From: Pseudoalteromonas nigrifaciens
GTDB lineage: Bacteria > Pseudomonadota > Gammaproteobacteria > Enterobacterales > Alteromonadaceae
Length of the DNA: 64,000 bases
Reading direction: 5' to 3'
Assembly: GCF_002221505.1 (NCBI RefSeq)
Contig: NZ_CP011036.1
Location: forward strand, 1,302,001 to 1,366,000
Shown: positions 26,573-34,057 of the stretch, piece after piece
Position numbering within the stretch: position 1 is the first letter of the stretch
How the letters are laid out: every line of letters starts with the position of its first letter
Translations under genes and position numbers: made by a program
Notes under the pieces: generated by a model
What the model saw: the letters and a program-made list of their open reading frames with translations, nothing else
Database searches by the model: none
Told to the model about the DNA's origin: nothing

Positions 26573-27832
26573 ATGAGAAATTTATCTAAAGTAACTGCTC
26601 TTGCAATTCTTATGTCTGTATCGGGTGCAGCTTTGACTGCACCTGTTTTAGCGGCGCCAAATTACGCAAAAATTGAAGAGCGTAAAAAAGCAAAAACTAA
26701 AATCATGGGCGAGCGTACTGGTAAAAAGGTAATTAAAGCGTTTGACTTGTATAATGAAGATGATGTTGATGGTGCACTTGCTTTACTTAAAGAGTTAGAT
26801 CCGTCTAACGATTTTGACAAAGCAACTGTAAATCGTTACTTAGGTAGTATGTATGCTCAAAAAGAGCAATACAAAACAGCCATTAAGTATATGAAAGCAG
26901 CGATTGCACCAGATGTATTAAACTTTGCCGATCAAGCACAGGGTTTAAAAACCTTAGGTGATATGTATGCAGGTACTGAGCAATATAGTGCTGCAAAAAA
27001 AGCCTACGCTGATTGGATGGACTTTACAGGTGAAGAAGATCCGAAAGTTTATACTCGTATTGCGCAAGCAAGTTACGAACTTAAACAGTTTAAGGATGTT
27101 ATAGAACCTGCAGATAAAGCGATTAAGCTTGAAAAAGAGCCAACAAAAGCTCCTTATCAACTTAAGCTAGCTTCATATTTTGAACAAAAGCAGTATCAAA
27201 ATATGGTTCAAGTTGCAGAAGAAATCGTTCGTGTATGGCCAGATGATAAAAAATCTTGGGTAGGCTTAGGTAAGTATTACTTACAAACTGAAGACTACAA
27301 AAAAGGCCTAGCAACTATGGAAGTTGCATACAAAAACGGTTACTTTGAGAACGAAGTTGAATACAAAGTACTAGCTAACTTTTATTCTTTAAACGAAATA
27401 CCTTATAAAGCAGCATTAACGCTTGAAAAAGGTGTTAAAGAAGAAAAAGTACAACGCACTAAGCAAAATATCAGTGCAATTGCTAGTAACTACCATCGTT
27501 CAAAAGATATTGAAAAAGCCGCTAAGTATTACGAAGAAGCTGCAAAATTTGATAACGATGCTGAGCTTTATCGCAAAGCCGGTTCGTTACTTTTACAATC
27601 TGAAAACTTTAGCGCTGCAGTTGTTCGTTTGAACAAAGCACTAGAGTTAGGCTCTGATAAAAAGGGCACTATTTATTCAGATTTAGCTGAAGCGTACTAC
27701 TACCAAGCTAAGTATAAGCAAGCACATGCTGCAATTACTAAAGCTATGGATGACCCTCGCACGCGTAAGTTTGCAAAAGGTTGGGCTACATATATTAAAG
27801 ATAAAGCCGCTCGCAACGGTGTTAAAATTTAA
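26573..27832 (+). CDS. Secreted TPR protein of the TonB2 operon
   Basis: 419 residues, signal peptide (about 1-27, ending VLAAPN) and then about nine tetratricopeptide-like helical pairs, for example NRYLGSMYAQKEQYKTAIKYM and YSDLAEAYYYQAKYKQAHAAI. The strong AAGGAGG ribosome site precedes the ATG. It is the last gene of the operon; a TPR protein in this position is a constant companion of TtpC-TonB2 clusters and may organise the periplasmic parts of the complex. Direct function unknown. Confidence 0.88.
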   Translation: MRNLSKVTALAILMSVSGAALTAPVLAAPNYAKIEERKKAKTKIMGERTGKKVIKAFDLYNEDDVDGALALLKELDPSNDFDKATVNRYLGSMYAQKEQYKTAIKYMKAAIAPDVLNFADQAQGLKTLGDMYAGTEQYSAAKKAYADWMDFTGEEDPKVYTRIAQASYELKQFKDVIEPADKAIKLEKEPTKAPYQLKLASYFEQKQYQNMVQVAEEIVRVWPDDKKSWVGLGKYYLQTEDYKKGLATMEVAYKNGYFENEVEYKVLANFYSLNEIPYKAALTLEKGVKEEKVQRTKQNISAIASNYHRSKDIEKAAKYYEEAAKFDNDAELYRKAGSLLLQSENFSAAVVRLNKALELGSDKKGTIYSDLAEAYYYQAKYKQAHAAITKAMDDPRTRKFAKGWATYIKDKAARNGVKI

Positions 27833-27856
27833 TTTTTAATGTATATTAGCAATTTT

Positions 27857-27883
27857 TAAAAAGCCCCATTGGGGCTTTTTTTA
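27857..27883 (+). terminator. Rho-independent terminator ending the TonB2 operon
   Basis: AAAAAGCCCC pairs with GGGGCTTTTT around ATT; T7 follows. Confidence 0.93.
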
Positions 27884-27888
27884 TTGGG

Positions 27889-28938
27889 ATGAACATGAAC
27901 AAAACGCTTATTTTTTCATTTTTACTTTGTCTATTTTTGGCCTCTTGCTCTAAGCAACCACAGCAGTACACATCGTTTGATGAAGCGCAGCACGCATTAA
28001 AATCGCTTAACTTAGCTTTATATCAGCCAAAAAATAGTAAACACACAGGGCTGCGTAGTGAGCAATTGCCTTTTACAGATGCGTATTTAAAAAAACGCCA
28101 CGCTATTTATCAAAGCTTAATGCAAATGCAACTAACCAAGCAGCAAACTGAGCAGGTTAACTATCTTGTTATTGCAGAGCGTTTTCCTGAACGTTACTTT
28201 GCCTGGCCAGCACATACAAATGTTTTAGTTAATTTACTTAACTTAGCAAGTTCAGAGAGTGACTATCAAAATATAAGTAATTGGCTTGAATTTGTGCAGC
28301 GACAACTAGAAAGTGCGCAATTAAGCAATTTAAAGTTGAATAAAATTGAACACAATTTAATAAAAAATTATGTGCTTAGTGCACTAAGCGATAAAAACAT
28401 ACCCAATAGCTTATTAGCTCAACTTAATATTTTAAAAGATTATTTAGTGCAATATAGCCCCAGAGGAAGTGTCGGGCTATATGGTTTAGCTAATGGCAGT
28501 GAGTGGTATCAAAGTAAGCTAAACTATTTTAGTGGTACAGTGCACTCTCCGCTAGAGTGGCTTACTATTATAAATGAGCAGTTAAAAGAGGAAAGTACAC
28601 AACCAGCCAATCAGGAGGTTAGCCAAATTTATCCACAGTCATTTTTGGTGCAATTTACTAATGGGGATAAAGAGGTACCAGGTTTAGATTGGTTGTCGGG
28701 GTTTAGAAACTTACCCGCTATAGCTGAAAACAAATCACTTTTAGCGCAGCAAAAAACGCTAATGTTAGCAATGATGGAAACTGATGTTGGATTGCATATT
28801 CATGCGTGGACCTTGCCACAGGCAAAGGTTAACTTAATAAAGCGTTTAAACATTAGCGAAATAGATGCAACAAGATTAGTTAAAAATATAGTGCTTTACC
28901 CTGGGCAGGCATTTAGCTTTGCTCAGCAATTACTTTAA
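27889..28938 (+). CDS. Lipoprotein resembling a C-terminal DUF885 fragment
   Basis: 349 residues with a lipoprotein signal (lipobox LASC, Cys near residue 20). The C-terminal 60 residues, MMETDVGLHIHAWTLPQAKV through NIVLYPGQAFSFAQQLL, match the end of DUF885 proteins (M32-like metallopeptidases; usual VDTGLH...W and PGQA motifs). The protein is only about half the family length, and I find no HExxH, so it is probably not an active peptidase. The start follows the previous terminator by only a few bases, so its promoter must overlap the end of the TonB2 operon or it depends on readthrough. Confidence 0.65.
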   Translation: MNMNKTLIFSFLLCLFLASCSKQPQQYTSFDEAQHALKSLNLALYQPKNSKHTGLRSEQLPFTDAYLKKRHAIYQSLMQMQLTKQQTEQVNYLVIAERFPERYFAWPAHTNVLVNLLNLASSESDYQNISNWLEFVQRQLESAQLSNLKLNKIEHNLIKNYVLSALSDKNIPNSLLAQLNILKDYLVQYSPRGSVGLYGLANGSEWYQSKLNYFSGTVHSPLEWLTIINEQLKEESTQPANQEVSQIYPQSFLVQFTNGDKEVPGLDWLSGFRNLPAIAENKSLLAQQKTLMLAMMETDVGLHIHAWTLPQAKVNLIKRLNISEIDATRLVKNIVLYPGQAFSFAQQLL

Positions 28939-28973
28939 CTGCTCCAGCGACTTAACGTTGCTCAATGTGCGCT

Positions 28974-29300
28974 TTATTTAGCGCACTGTTCACAACGTTG
29001 TGTAGCTGGATCTAATTCGAGTAATGCTGTGGTTATAGGCTCTTCACAATCACAGCAATAACCGTACTGACCTATCTCAATTTGACTCACAGCAGCCTCT
29101 AAAGTGGTCATTCGTTGAATATATTCACCGTATTCGGGACCTAGTTTTTGCGCCGCCAAATCGAGCCACTCTGCATTGACTGTTTGCGTTAATAAAGATA
29201 ATAAATGCTGATGAGATAGATGCGCTGATTGAGAAAGTAAGTTTAATATAGTTAATTTTACTTCCTCTATTTCATTAATTAACCTTTGCTGATGTTGCAT
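28974..29300 (-). CDS. DksA/TraR-type zinc-finger protein
   Basis: 108 residues. A helical N-terminal part is followed by a C4 zinc finger CCDCEEPI...RCEQC near the C-terminus, as in TraR/DksA relatives. The coiled-coil tip acidic residues of DksA are not clear, so control of RNA polymerase through the secondary channel is only a possibility. The ATG at 29,300 has AAAGGGG about 10 bases upstream and is preferred over the start at 29,327. Confidence 0.8.
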   Translation of the reverse strand: MQHQQRLINEIEEVKLTILNLLSQSAHLSHQHLLSLLTQTVNAEWLDLAAQKLGPEYGEYIQRMTTLEAAVSQIEIGQYGYCCDCEEPITTALLELDPATQRCEQCAK

Positions 29301-29360
29301 CGTGTATAACCCCTTTATAATTAGCATTGAGCAATAGGGGTATTATCTAGGTAGATTTAC

Positions 29361-30341
29361 TTACGCGTTATGATTTGCATCAAACTGTGGCGCTTTGGCA
29401 TACTTACTTAGTACCTCTGCGACATCTTCTTTGGCCTTTAACCGGCGGATCTCGTCAAATAATGTTATTGCCTGTGGGTACTGACGCTTTAAGTAGCCTA
29501 ACCACTGCTTAGTACGCGATGCAAAGTACTTTTCATCTTTAGCCGGGTCGTGATGAATAGCAGAATTTATTAAATGATAAAGAATATGCTCCCACTCGAG
29601 CCCTACATAATCTTCATTATTTATATTCGCTTTAATCTTTTTTGCTAAATCGGGATGAGATAACGCACCACGACCAAGCATTAAGTCGGTACAACCACTG
29701 CGTTTTTGGCACAACATAGCATCAGCTACTTGCCATATTTCGCCATTGGCCACAACCGCAATATCTTTATCTTTAATTAAAGGTGGGATCTTTTCCCAAT
29801 AAGCAGGTGGGTTATAGCCATCACGTTTAGTGCGAGCATGAATTGCAATACTACTTGCACCAGCGCTGACAACAGCATCTACTATTTCTTGGCTGTTACT
29901 GTCATCATCAAAACCAAGACGAATTTTTGCACTCACTTGATGCTTGCTATCAACGGCGTCTCTTACCGCTTTAATTATTTCATACATGTGCTCGGGATCT
30001 TTAAGCAGTACAGCTCCGCCTTTACTTTTATTAACAGTTTTTGCAGGGCAGCCAAAATTTAGGTCTATGCCATGGGAGCCCAAACTAATTGCTTTAACTG
30101 CATTTTCTGCAAGCGCACCTGCAACTTGACCTAATAACTGAATGCGTACCGGTGTACCAGCACTAGTGAGGCCATTATTGCTAAGTTCAGGACAGTAACG
30201 ATAAAAAACTTTATCAGGTAAGCAAGCATCAACAACACGCACAAACTCAGTCACACATAAGTCAAAACCACCTATATTGGTAAGAAGTTGGCGCATTTTG
30301 AAGTCAACAACACCTTCCATCGGTGCTAAAACAAGTTTCAT
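29361..30341 (-). CDS. dusC: tRNA-dihydrouridine(16) synthase
   Basis: FMN-dependent reduction of uridine 16 in tRNA. 326 residues, similar to E. coli DusC (315). It begins MKLVLAPMEGVVDFKMRQLL, then CVTEFVRVVD, VRIQLLGQ, LNFGCPAKTVNKSKGGA (catalytic Cys in GCP), HARTKRDGY, VVANGEIW and LMLGRGALS, all DusC/Dus signatures. The VVD after TEFVR and PEL motifs favour DusC over DusA and DusB. It is followed leftward by the zinc-finger gene 34 bases away (29,327) or 60 bases from its chosen start. Confidence 0.93.
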   Translation of the reverse strand: MKLVLAPMEGVVDFKMRQLLTNIGGFDLCVTEFVRVVDACLPDKVFYRYCPELSNNGLTSAGTPVRIQLLGQVAGALAENAVKAISLGSHGIDLNFGCPAKTVNKSKGGAVLLKDPEHMYEIIKAVRDAVDSKHQVSAKIRLGFDDDSNSQEIVDAVVSAGASSIAIHARTKRDGYNPPAYWEKIPPLIKDKDIAVVANGEIWQVADAMLCQKRSGCTDLMLGRGALSHPDLAKKIKANINNEDYVGLEWEHILYHLINSAIHHDPAKDEKYFASRTKQWLGYLKRQYPQAITLFDEIRRLKAKEDVAEVLSKYAKAPQFDANHNA

Positions 30342-30558
30342 AGAAAGATTAATTATGGCTAAATAAAGGGATGTGTAGTGTAACCGTTAATCATAAATTG
30401 ATAAATCCGTAATTACCGCGCATAGTTACTTTAGCCAAAAAGTTTACAATTAATTAAACTAAAATGAAATTTTTTATTTTTATACAGGTCTACTTAAATA
30501 CATACTCGTATTTTCCAATTCTTTGGTTATACAATCTTATTAAAAAGAGAGTCATATA

Positions 30559-31401
30559 ATGAATACAATCAAAAAAAGTTCAATCGCGTTAACACTAGGT
30601 GCAGTTGTTGTTGGCTCTGCAAGCTTTGTATCTGTGGATGTGCAAGCCAATCCTTTTGAGTTTCAACAAATGGTTACCGGCTATCAAATAGATGCTACCG
30701 AAGGTAAGTGTGGCGAAGGTAAATGTGGCGGCGAAGCAAAAGCTAAAAAAGAAGGCAAATGTGGCGAAGCTAAATGCGGCGCAGATGCAAAAGCTAAAAA
30801 AGAAGGCAAATGTGGCGAAGCTAAATGCGGCGCAGACGCAAAAGCTAAAAAAGAAGGCAAATGTGGCGAAGCTAAATGTGGCGCAGATGCAAAAGCTAAA
30901 AAAGAAGGCAAATGTGGCGAAGCTAAATGCGGCGCAGATGCAAAAGCTAAAAAAGAAGGCAAATGTGGCGAAGCTAAATGCGGCGCAGATGCAAAAGCTA
31001 AAAAAGAAGGCAAATGTGGCGAAGCTAAATGCGGCGCAGATGCAAAAGCTAAAAAAGAAGGCAAATGTGGCGAAGCTAAATGCGGCGCAGATGCAAAAGC
31101 TAAAAAAGAAGGCAAATGTGGCGAAGCTAAATGCGGCGCAGATGCAAAAGCTAAAAAAGAAGGCAAATGTGGCGAAGCTAAATGCGGCGCAGATGCAAAA
31201 GCTAAAAAAGAAGGCAAATGTGGCGAAGCTAAATGCGGCGCAGATGCAAAAGCTAAAAAAGAAGGCAAATGTGGCGAAGCTAAATGCGGCGCAGATGCAA
31301 AAGCTAAAAAAGAAGGCAAATGTGGCGAAGCTAAAAGTGACGTAGATGCAAAAGCCAAAAAAGAAGGCAAGTGTGGTGAAGGTAAGTGTGGCGGTCATTA
31401 A
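30559..31401 (+). CDS. hvfA: HvfA/bufferin-type RiPP precursor with expanded KCG repeat array
   Basis: 280 residues. A signal-peptide-like leader (about 1-31, ending VQANP) and a short conserved spacer (FEFQQMVTGYQIDAT) precede a core made of 17-residue repeats: one variant unit, 11 identical units EGKCGEAKCGADAKAKK, one degenerate unit (EAKSDVDAK) and a final EGKCGEGKCGGH. I count 27 cysteines, all in KCG: 16 as EGKCG and 11 as EAKCG; the leader has none. EGKCG is the motif that DUF692 enzymes with a DUF2063 partner convert to oxazolone/thioamide or thiooxazole groups that bind copper. The next two genes are those enzymes. Secretion to the periplasm and copper buffering are inferred from that family. 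The array is far longer than in precursors I recall. Confidence 0.88.
   Translation: MNTIKKSSIALTLGAVVVGSASFVSVDVQANPFEFQQMVTGYQIDATEGKCGEGKCGGEAKAKKEGKCGEAKCGADAKAKKEGKCGEAKCGADAKAKKEGKCGEAKCGADAKAKKEGKCGEAKCGADAKAKKEGKCGEAKCGADAKAKKEGKCGEAKCGADAKAKKEGKCGEAKCGADAKAKKEGKCGEAKCGADAKAKKEGKCGEAKCGADAKAKKEGKCGEAKCGADAKAKKEGKCGEAKCGADAKAKKEGKCGEAKSDVDAKAKKEGKCGEGKCGGH
30700..31398. repeat. 51-bp tandem repeat array inside hvfA
   Basis: Eleven in-frame 51-bp units occupy 30,751-31,311, with diverged units at each end (30,700-30,750 and 31,312-31,398). The units are almost identical at DNA level; I see only GAC for GAT in one unit and TGT for TGC in another. Such homogeneity implies recent expansion or gene conversion. 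Because the unit has no stop in several frames, long antisense frames appear here and are artefacts. Confidence 0.95.
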
Positions 31402-31459
31402 AATTTATTAAAGTAGAATAACTTTACTTCAGGTTAAATACTTTAATACCATATAGAAT

Positions 31460-31482
31460 AAAGGGCCGGTTGGCCCTTTTTG
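31460..31482 (+). terminator. Terminator/attenuator between hvfA and hvfB
   Basis: AAAGGGCC pairs with GGCCCTTT around GGTT, followed by a T run, ending only a few bases before the GGGAG ribosome site of hvfB. Partial termination here would give more precursor than enzyme. Confidence 0.8.
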
Positions 31483-31494
31483 TTGGGAGTGGTT

Positions 31495-32352
31495 ATGACA
31501 CAAATTATAAATACTGACTTAGGTATGGTTGGTTTAGGCTTACGCAGAGAAATGCTTGACGAGTTACTAATGCATGTACCTAAACAAGTCGATTTTATGG
31601 AAGTTGCTCCAGAAAATTGGCTGAAATTAGGTGGGCGTTTTAAAAAACAATTTAAAGCATTAACCAGTGCTAATAGTTTTGCTTGTCATGGCTTATCGCT
31701 CTCAATTGGCTCAACTGCGCCAATTGATATTGAATTTGTAAAATCACTTAAAAAGTTTTTTGATGAACATGATGTAAAAATTTACAGCGAGCACTTAAGT
31801 TACTGCTCTGGCACTGGGCATATGTACGATTTAATGCCTATTCCGTTTACTTTAGAAGCGATTGCTCATGTAGTGCCGCGTATCAAACAAGTACAAGATA
31901 TATTAGGGCGCCAAATTGCTATAGAAAATGTGTCTTATTACGCAGCCCCAGGGCAGAAAATGTCAGAGCTGGCGTTTACTAATGCTATTTTAGAGCAAGC
32001 TGATTGTAAGCTGTTACTCGATGTGAATAATATTTATGTGAACTCAGTAAACCATGGTTATGACGCCGAAGCCTTTTTAACCGGATTACCTACACAGCGC
32101 ATTGCTTACGGCCATGTAGCTGGGCATTACAATGAAGCAGATGATCTAATTGTAGATACTCATGGTGCAGATGTAATTGACCCAGTTTGGCAGTTACTCG
32201 ATAAAGCGTACCAAACTCACGGTGTATTTTCGACGTTGCTCGAGCGAGATTTTAATATACCGACCATTAATGTATTAACCAAAGAGCTAGATATTATTCA
32301 TAACCTGCAAGCAAAATACCTTGATAAATCATTAATCAAACAGCGAGCTTAA
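31495..32352 (+). CDS. hvfB: HvfB: DUF692 iron-dependent RiPP-modifying enzyme
   Basis: 285 residues with a TIM-barrel DUF692 fold. Metal-binding and family segments: GLGLRREMLDELL, MEVAPENWL, CHGLSLSIGS, IYSEHLSYCSG, IAIENVSYYA, LLLDVNNIYVNSVNHG and YGHVAGHY, with the late VDTHGADVIDPVW. Homologues (MbnB, TglH, HvfB) use two or three iron atoms and oxygen to modify peptidyl cysteines. The ATG at 31,495 has GGGAG 5 bases upstream and is preferred over an earlier in-frame codon. The partner HvfC follows after 45 bases. Confidence 0.93.
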   Translation: MTQIINTDLGMVGLGLRREMLDELLMHVPKQVDFMEVAPENWLKLGGRFKKQFKALTSANSFACHGLSLSIGSTAPIDIEFVKSLKKFFDEHDVKIYSEHLSYCSGTGHMYDLMPIPFTLEAIAHVVPRIKQVQDILGRQIAIENVSYYAAPGQKMSELAFTNAILEQADCKLLLDVNNIYVNSVNHGYDAEAFLTGLPTQRIAYGHVAGHYNEADDLIVDTHGADVIDPVWQLLDKAYQTHGVFSTLLERDFNIPTINVLTKELDIIHNLQAKYLDKSLIKQRA

Positions 32353-32397
32353 TAAGCATGTCTGAACCTAGAGTGCCTGCAAAAGGAGTATTTAGTT

Positions 32398-33150
32398 ATG
32401 AGCTTTATTGAAATACAAAACGAATTTATGGCGCATATTCGCAAACCCAGCCAAAATAAAAAGCCGCAAGGAATTGAAGATAGACGCATGGCGATTTACC
32501 GCGATTTATTTTTTAATAATATTGTTGGGTTTATTTCGTCAGGTTTTCCGGTGTTAAAAACCTTATACAGCGATAAACAATGGCAAATGCTTATTCGCCG
32601 ATTTTTTAGTGAATATGATTGTCACTCACCGTATTTTTTAGATATAGCAGGGGAGTTCATTAATTATTTATCAAGTAATTATGAGATGCAAAAATATGAT
32701 CCGCCATTTATGCTCGAGCTTGCCCATTATGAATGGATTGAATTAGATGTAGCTATTACACAGCAGGCTGAAAATGAGCAACTCATAGCGTCTGATCAGG
32801 TTGCTTCTGCGCGTTTGTACTTATCAAGTACTGCACGTAATTTAAGTTACCAATTTGCGGTGCAAACAATAAGTACACAGTTTCAGCCGCAACAACCATC
32901 AGCACAGCCAAATTATTTTGTTGTATATCGCGATGGCGATGATGAAGTTCAATTTTTAACAACTAATGCTATGACAGCCTTGTTATTATCGATTATAAGT
33001 GAGCATGATGGTTTGATACTCGATACTATTTGCGAGCAAGTAACCCGCCATGCTGTGCAGTTTAGCGCTGCACAAATTGCCCAAGGCGCACTTGTTACTT
33101 TACGTGCCATGGCTGAGCTTGGGATTATAGTGACAAAAAATCAAGCTTAA
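32398..33150 (+). CDS. hvfC: HvfC: DUF2063 partner protein of HvfB
   Basis: 250 residues. The N-terminal DUF2063 domain has FIEIQNEFMAHIRKP, RRMAIYRDLFFNNIVGFISSGFPVLKTL and WQMLIRRFFSEYDCHSPYFLDIAGEF. The C-terminal winged-helix-like part has ALLLSIISEHDGL and LVTLRAMAELGII. DUF2063 proteins form a heterodimer with DUF692 enzymes and recognise the precursor leader. A spacing of 45 bases and a purine-rich site (AAAGGAG, 32,381-32,387) fit cotranscription. Confidence 0.92.
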   Translation: MSFIEIQNEFMAHIRKPSQNKKPQGIEDRRMAIYRDLFFNNIVGFISSGFPVLKTLYSDKQWQMLIRRFFSEYDCHSPYFLDIAGEFINYLSSNYEMQKYDPPFMLELAHYEWIELDVAITQQAENEQLIASDQVASARLYLSSTARNLSYQFAVQTISTQFQPQQPSAQPNYFVVYRDGDDEVQFLTTNAMTALLLSIISEHDGLILDTICEQVTRHAVQFSAAQIAQGALVTLRAMAELGIIVTKNQA

Positions 33151-33222
33151 GCTCTTTATAGATTATTTTACATCGTTTATTATGACGCCCTTATGTGTCG
33201 TGCTTAATAAAAGGTTGTAAAA

Positions 33223-33345
33223 ATGTCAGATGATAAAGAATTTAAAGATCCGTTCAATGCAGCGTACTTTTTTGGCTTCGTAGCTATATTTGTAGGTATT
33301 GGTTGCTTAAATGCAATTGTTGGCTGGTTTGCTGTGTTATCTTAA
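33223..33345 (+). CDS. Small single-span membrane protein downstream of hvfC
   Basis: 40 residues: a polar N-terminus (MSDDKEFKDPFNAAYFFGF) and one membrane helix (VAIFVGIGCLNAIVGWFAVL). AAAAGG lies about 9 bases before the ATG. It follows hvfC by 72 bases and a terminator follows it, so it may be the last gene of the RiPP operon, in the place where other loci have the DoxX-like HvfD. Not otherwise recognised. Confidence 0.65.
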   Translation: MSDDKEFKDPFNAAYFFGFVAIFVGIGCLNAIVGWFAVLS

Positions 33346-33356
33346 TTATTTATCTC

Positions 33357-33386
33357 AAGGCTGTTGTTACCAACAGCCTTATTTAT
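33357..33386 (+). terminator. Terminator after the hvf cluster
   Basis: A 10-bp perfect stem AAGGCTGTTG / CAACAGCCTT with a TTAC loop is followed by ATTTAT. Confidence 0.75.
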
Positions 33387-33508
33387 AAAACTTCCCCTCG
33401 ACTGAAACGGTTAAAACACCTTTTATAATAACGTCAAACTCGCAATCAAAGGTCACTTAAGGTTATAATCAGCTGCTTTGTAATATAAACCATTGAGCAG
33501 TTAAAATT

Positions 33509-34054
33509 ATGACTCAAGTAACACCAGCAATTATCAAAAACAGCATAACTACTATTGCTGATTACCCTAAAGCGGGCATTATGTTTCGCGATGTAACTAC
33601 ACTAATGGCAAACCCAGATGCATTTAAAGCGACTATCGATGCTTTTATTGCTGCATATAAAGATCAGGGCTTTACCAAAATTATTGGTACTGAATCACGA
33701 GGTTTTATTTTTGGTGCACCCTTGTCTTATGCTTTGGGTATTCCATTTATTCCAGTGCGTAAGCCTGGCAAACTGCCGCGTGAAGTTGTTCGTCAAGACT
33801 ACCTACTTGAATATGGCGAAGACACATTAGAACTGCATGTAGATGCTATCGTTCCAGGTGACAAAGTATTGCTTGTGGATGACTTACTAGCAACCGGTGG
33901 TACTATTGAAGCAACCATTAAATTAGTGCAAAAATTAGGTGGCGAAGCCACTGATGCAGCATTTGTTGTTTCATTACCAGAGCTTGGTGGTGAAAAGCGT
34001 ATCGCAAAAATGGGTATTAAAATCCTAAAATTGGTTGAATTCGAAGGCGAGTAA
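33509..34054 (+). CDS. apt: Adenine phosphoribosyltransferase
   Basis: 181 residues (E. coli 183). Salvages adenine to AMP with PRPP. The PRPP loop [13 protein letters not shown] and the upstream [15 protein letters not shown] and [12 protein letters not shown] motifs are intact. It ends three bases before dnaX, the same order as E. coli apt-dnaX-ybaB-recR. Confidence 0.97.
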   Translation: MTQVTPAIIKNSITTIADYPKAGIMFRDVTTLMANPDAFKATIDAFIAAYKDQGFTKIIGTESRGFIFGAPLSYALGIPFIPVRKPGKLPREVVRQDYLLEYGEDTLELHVDAIVPGDKVLLVDDLLATGGTIEATIKLVQKLGGEATDAAFVVSLPELGGEKRIAKMGIKILKLVEFEGE

Positions 34055-34057
34055 TCG

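Noticed and set aside
30595..31398. Long open frames on the minus strand and in another plus frame across the hvfA repeats
   Set aside because: They arise because the 51-bp repeat has no stop in several frames; they encode meaningless runs (FFFSFC..., LPSFLAFAS...) and have no ribosome sites.
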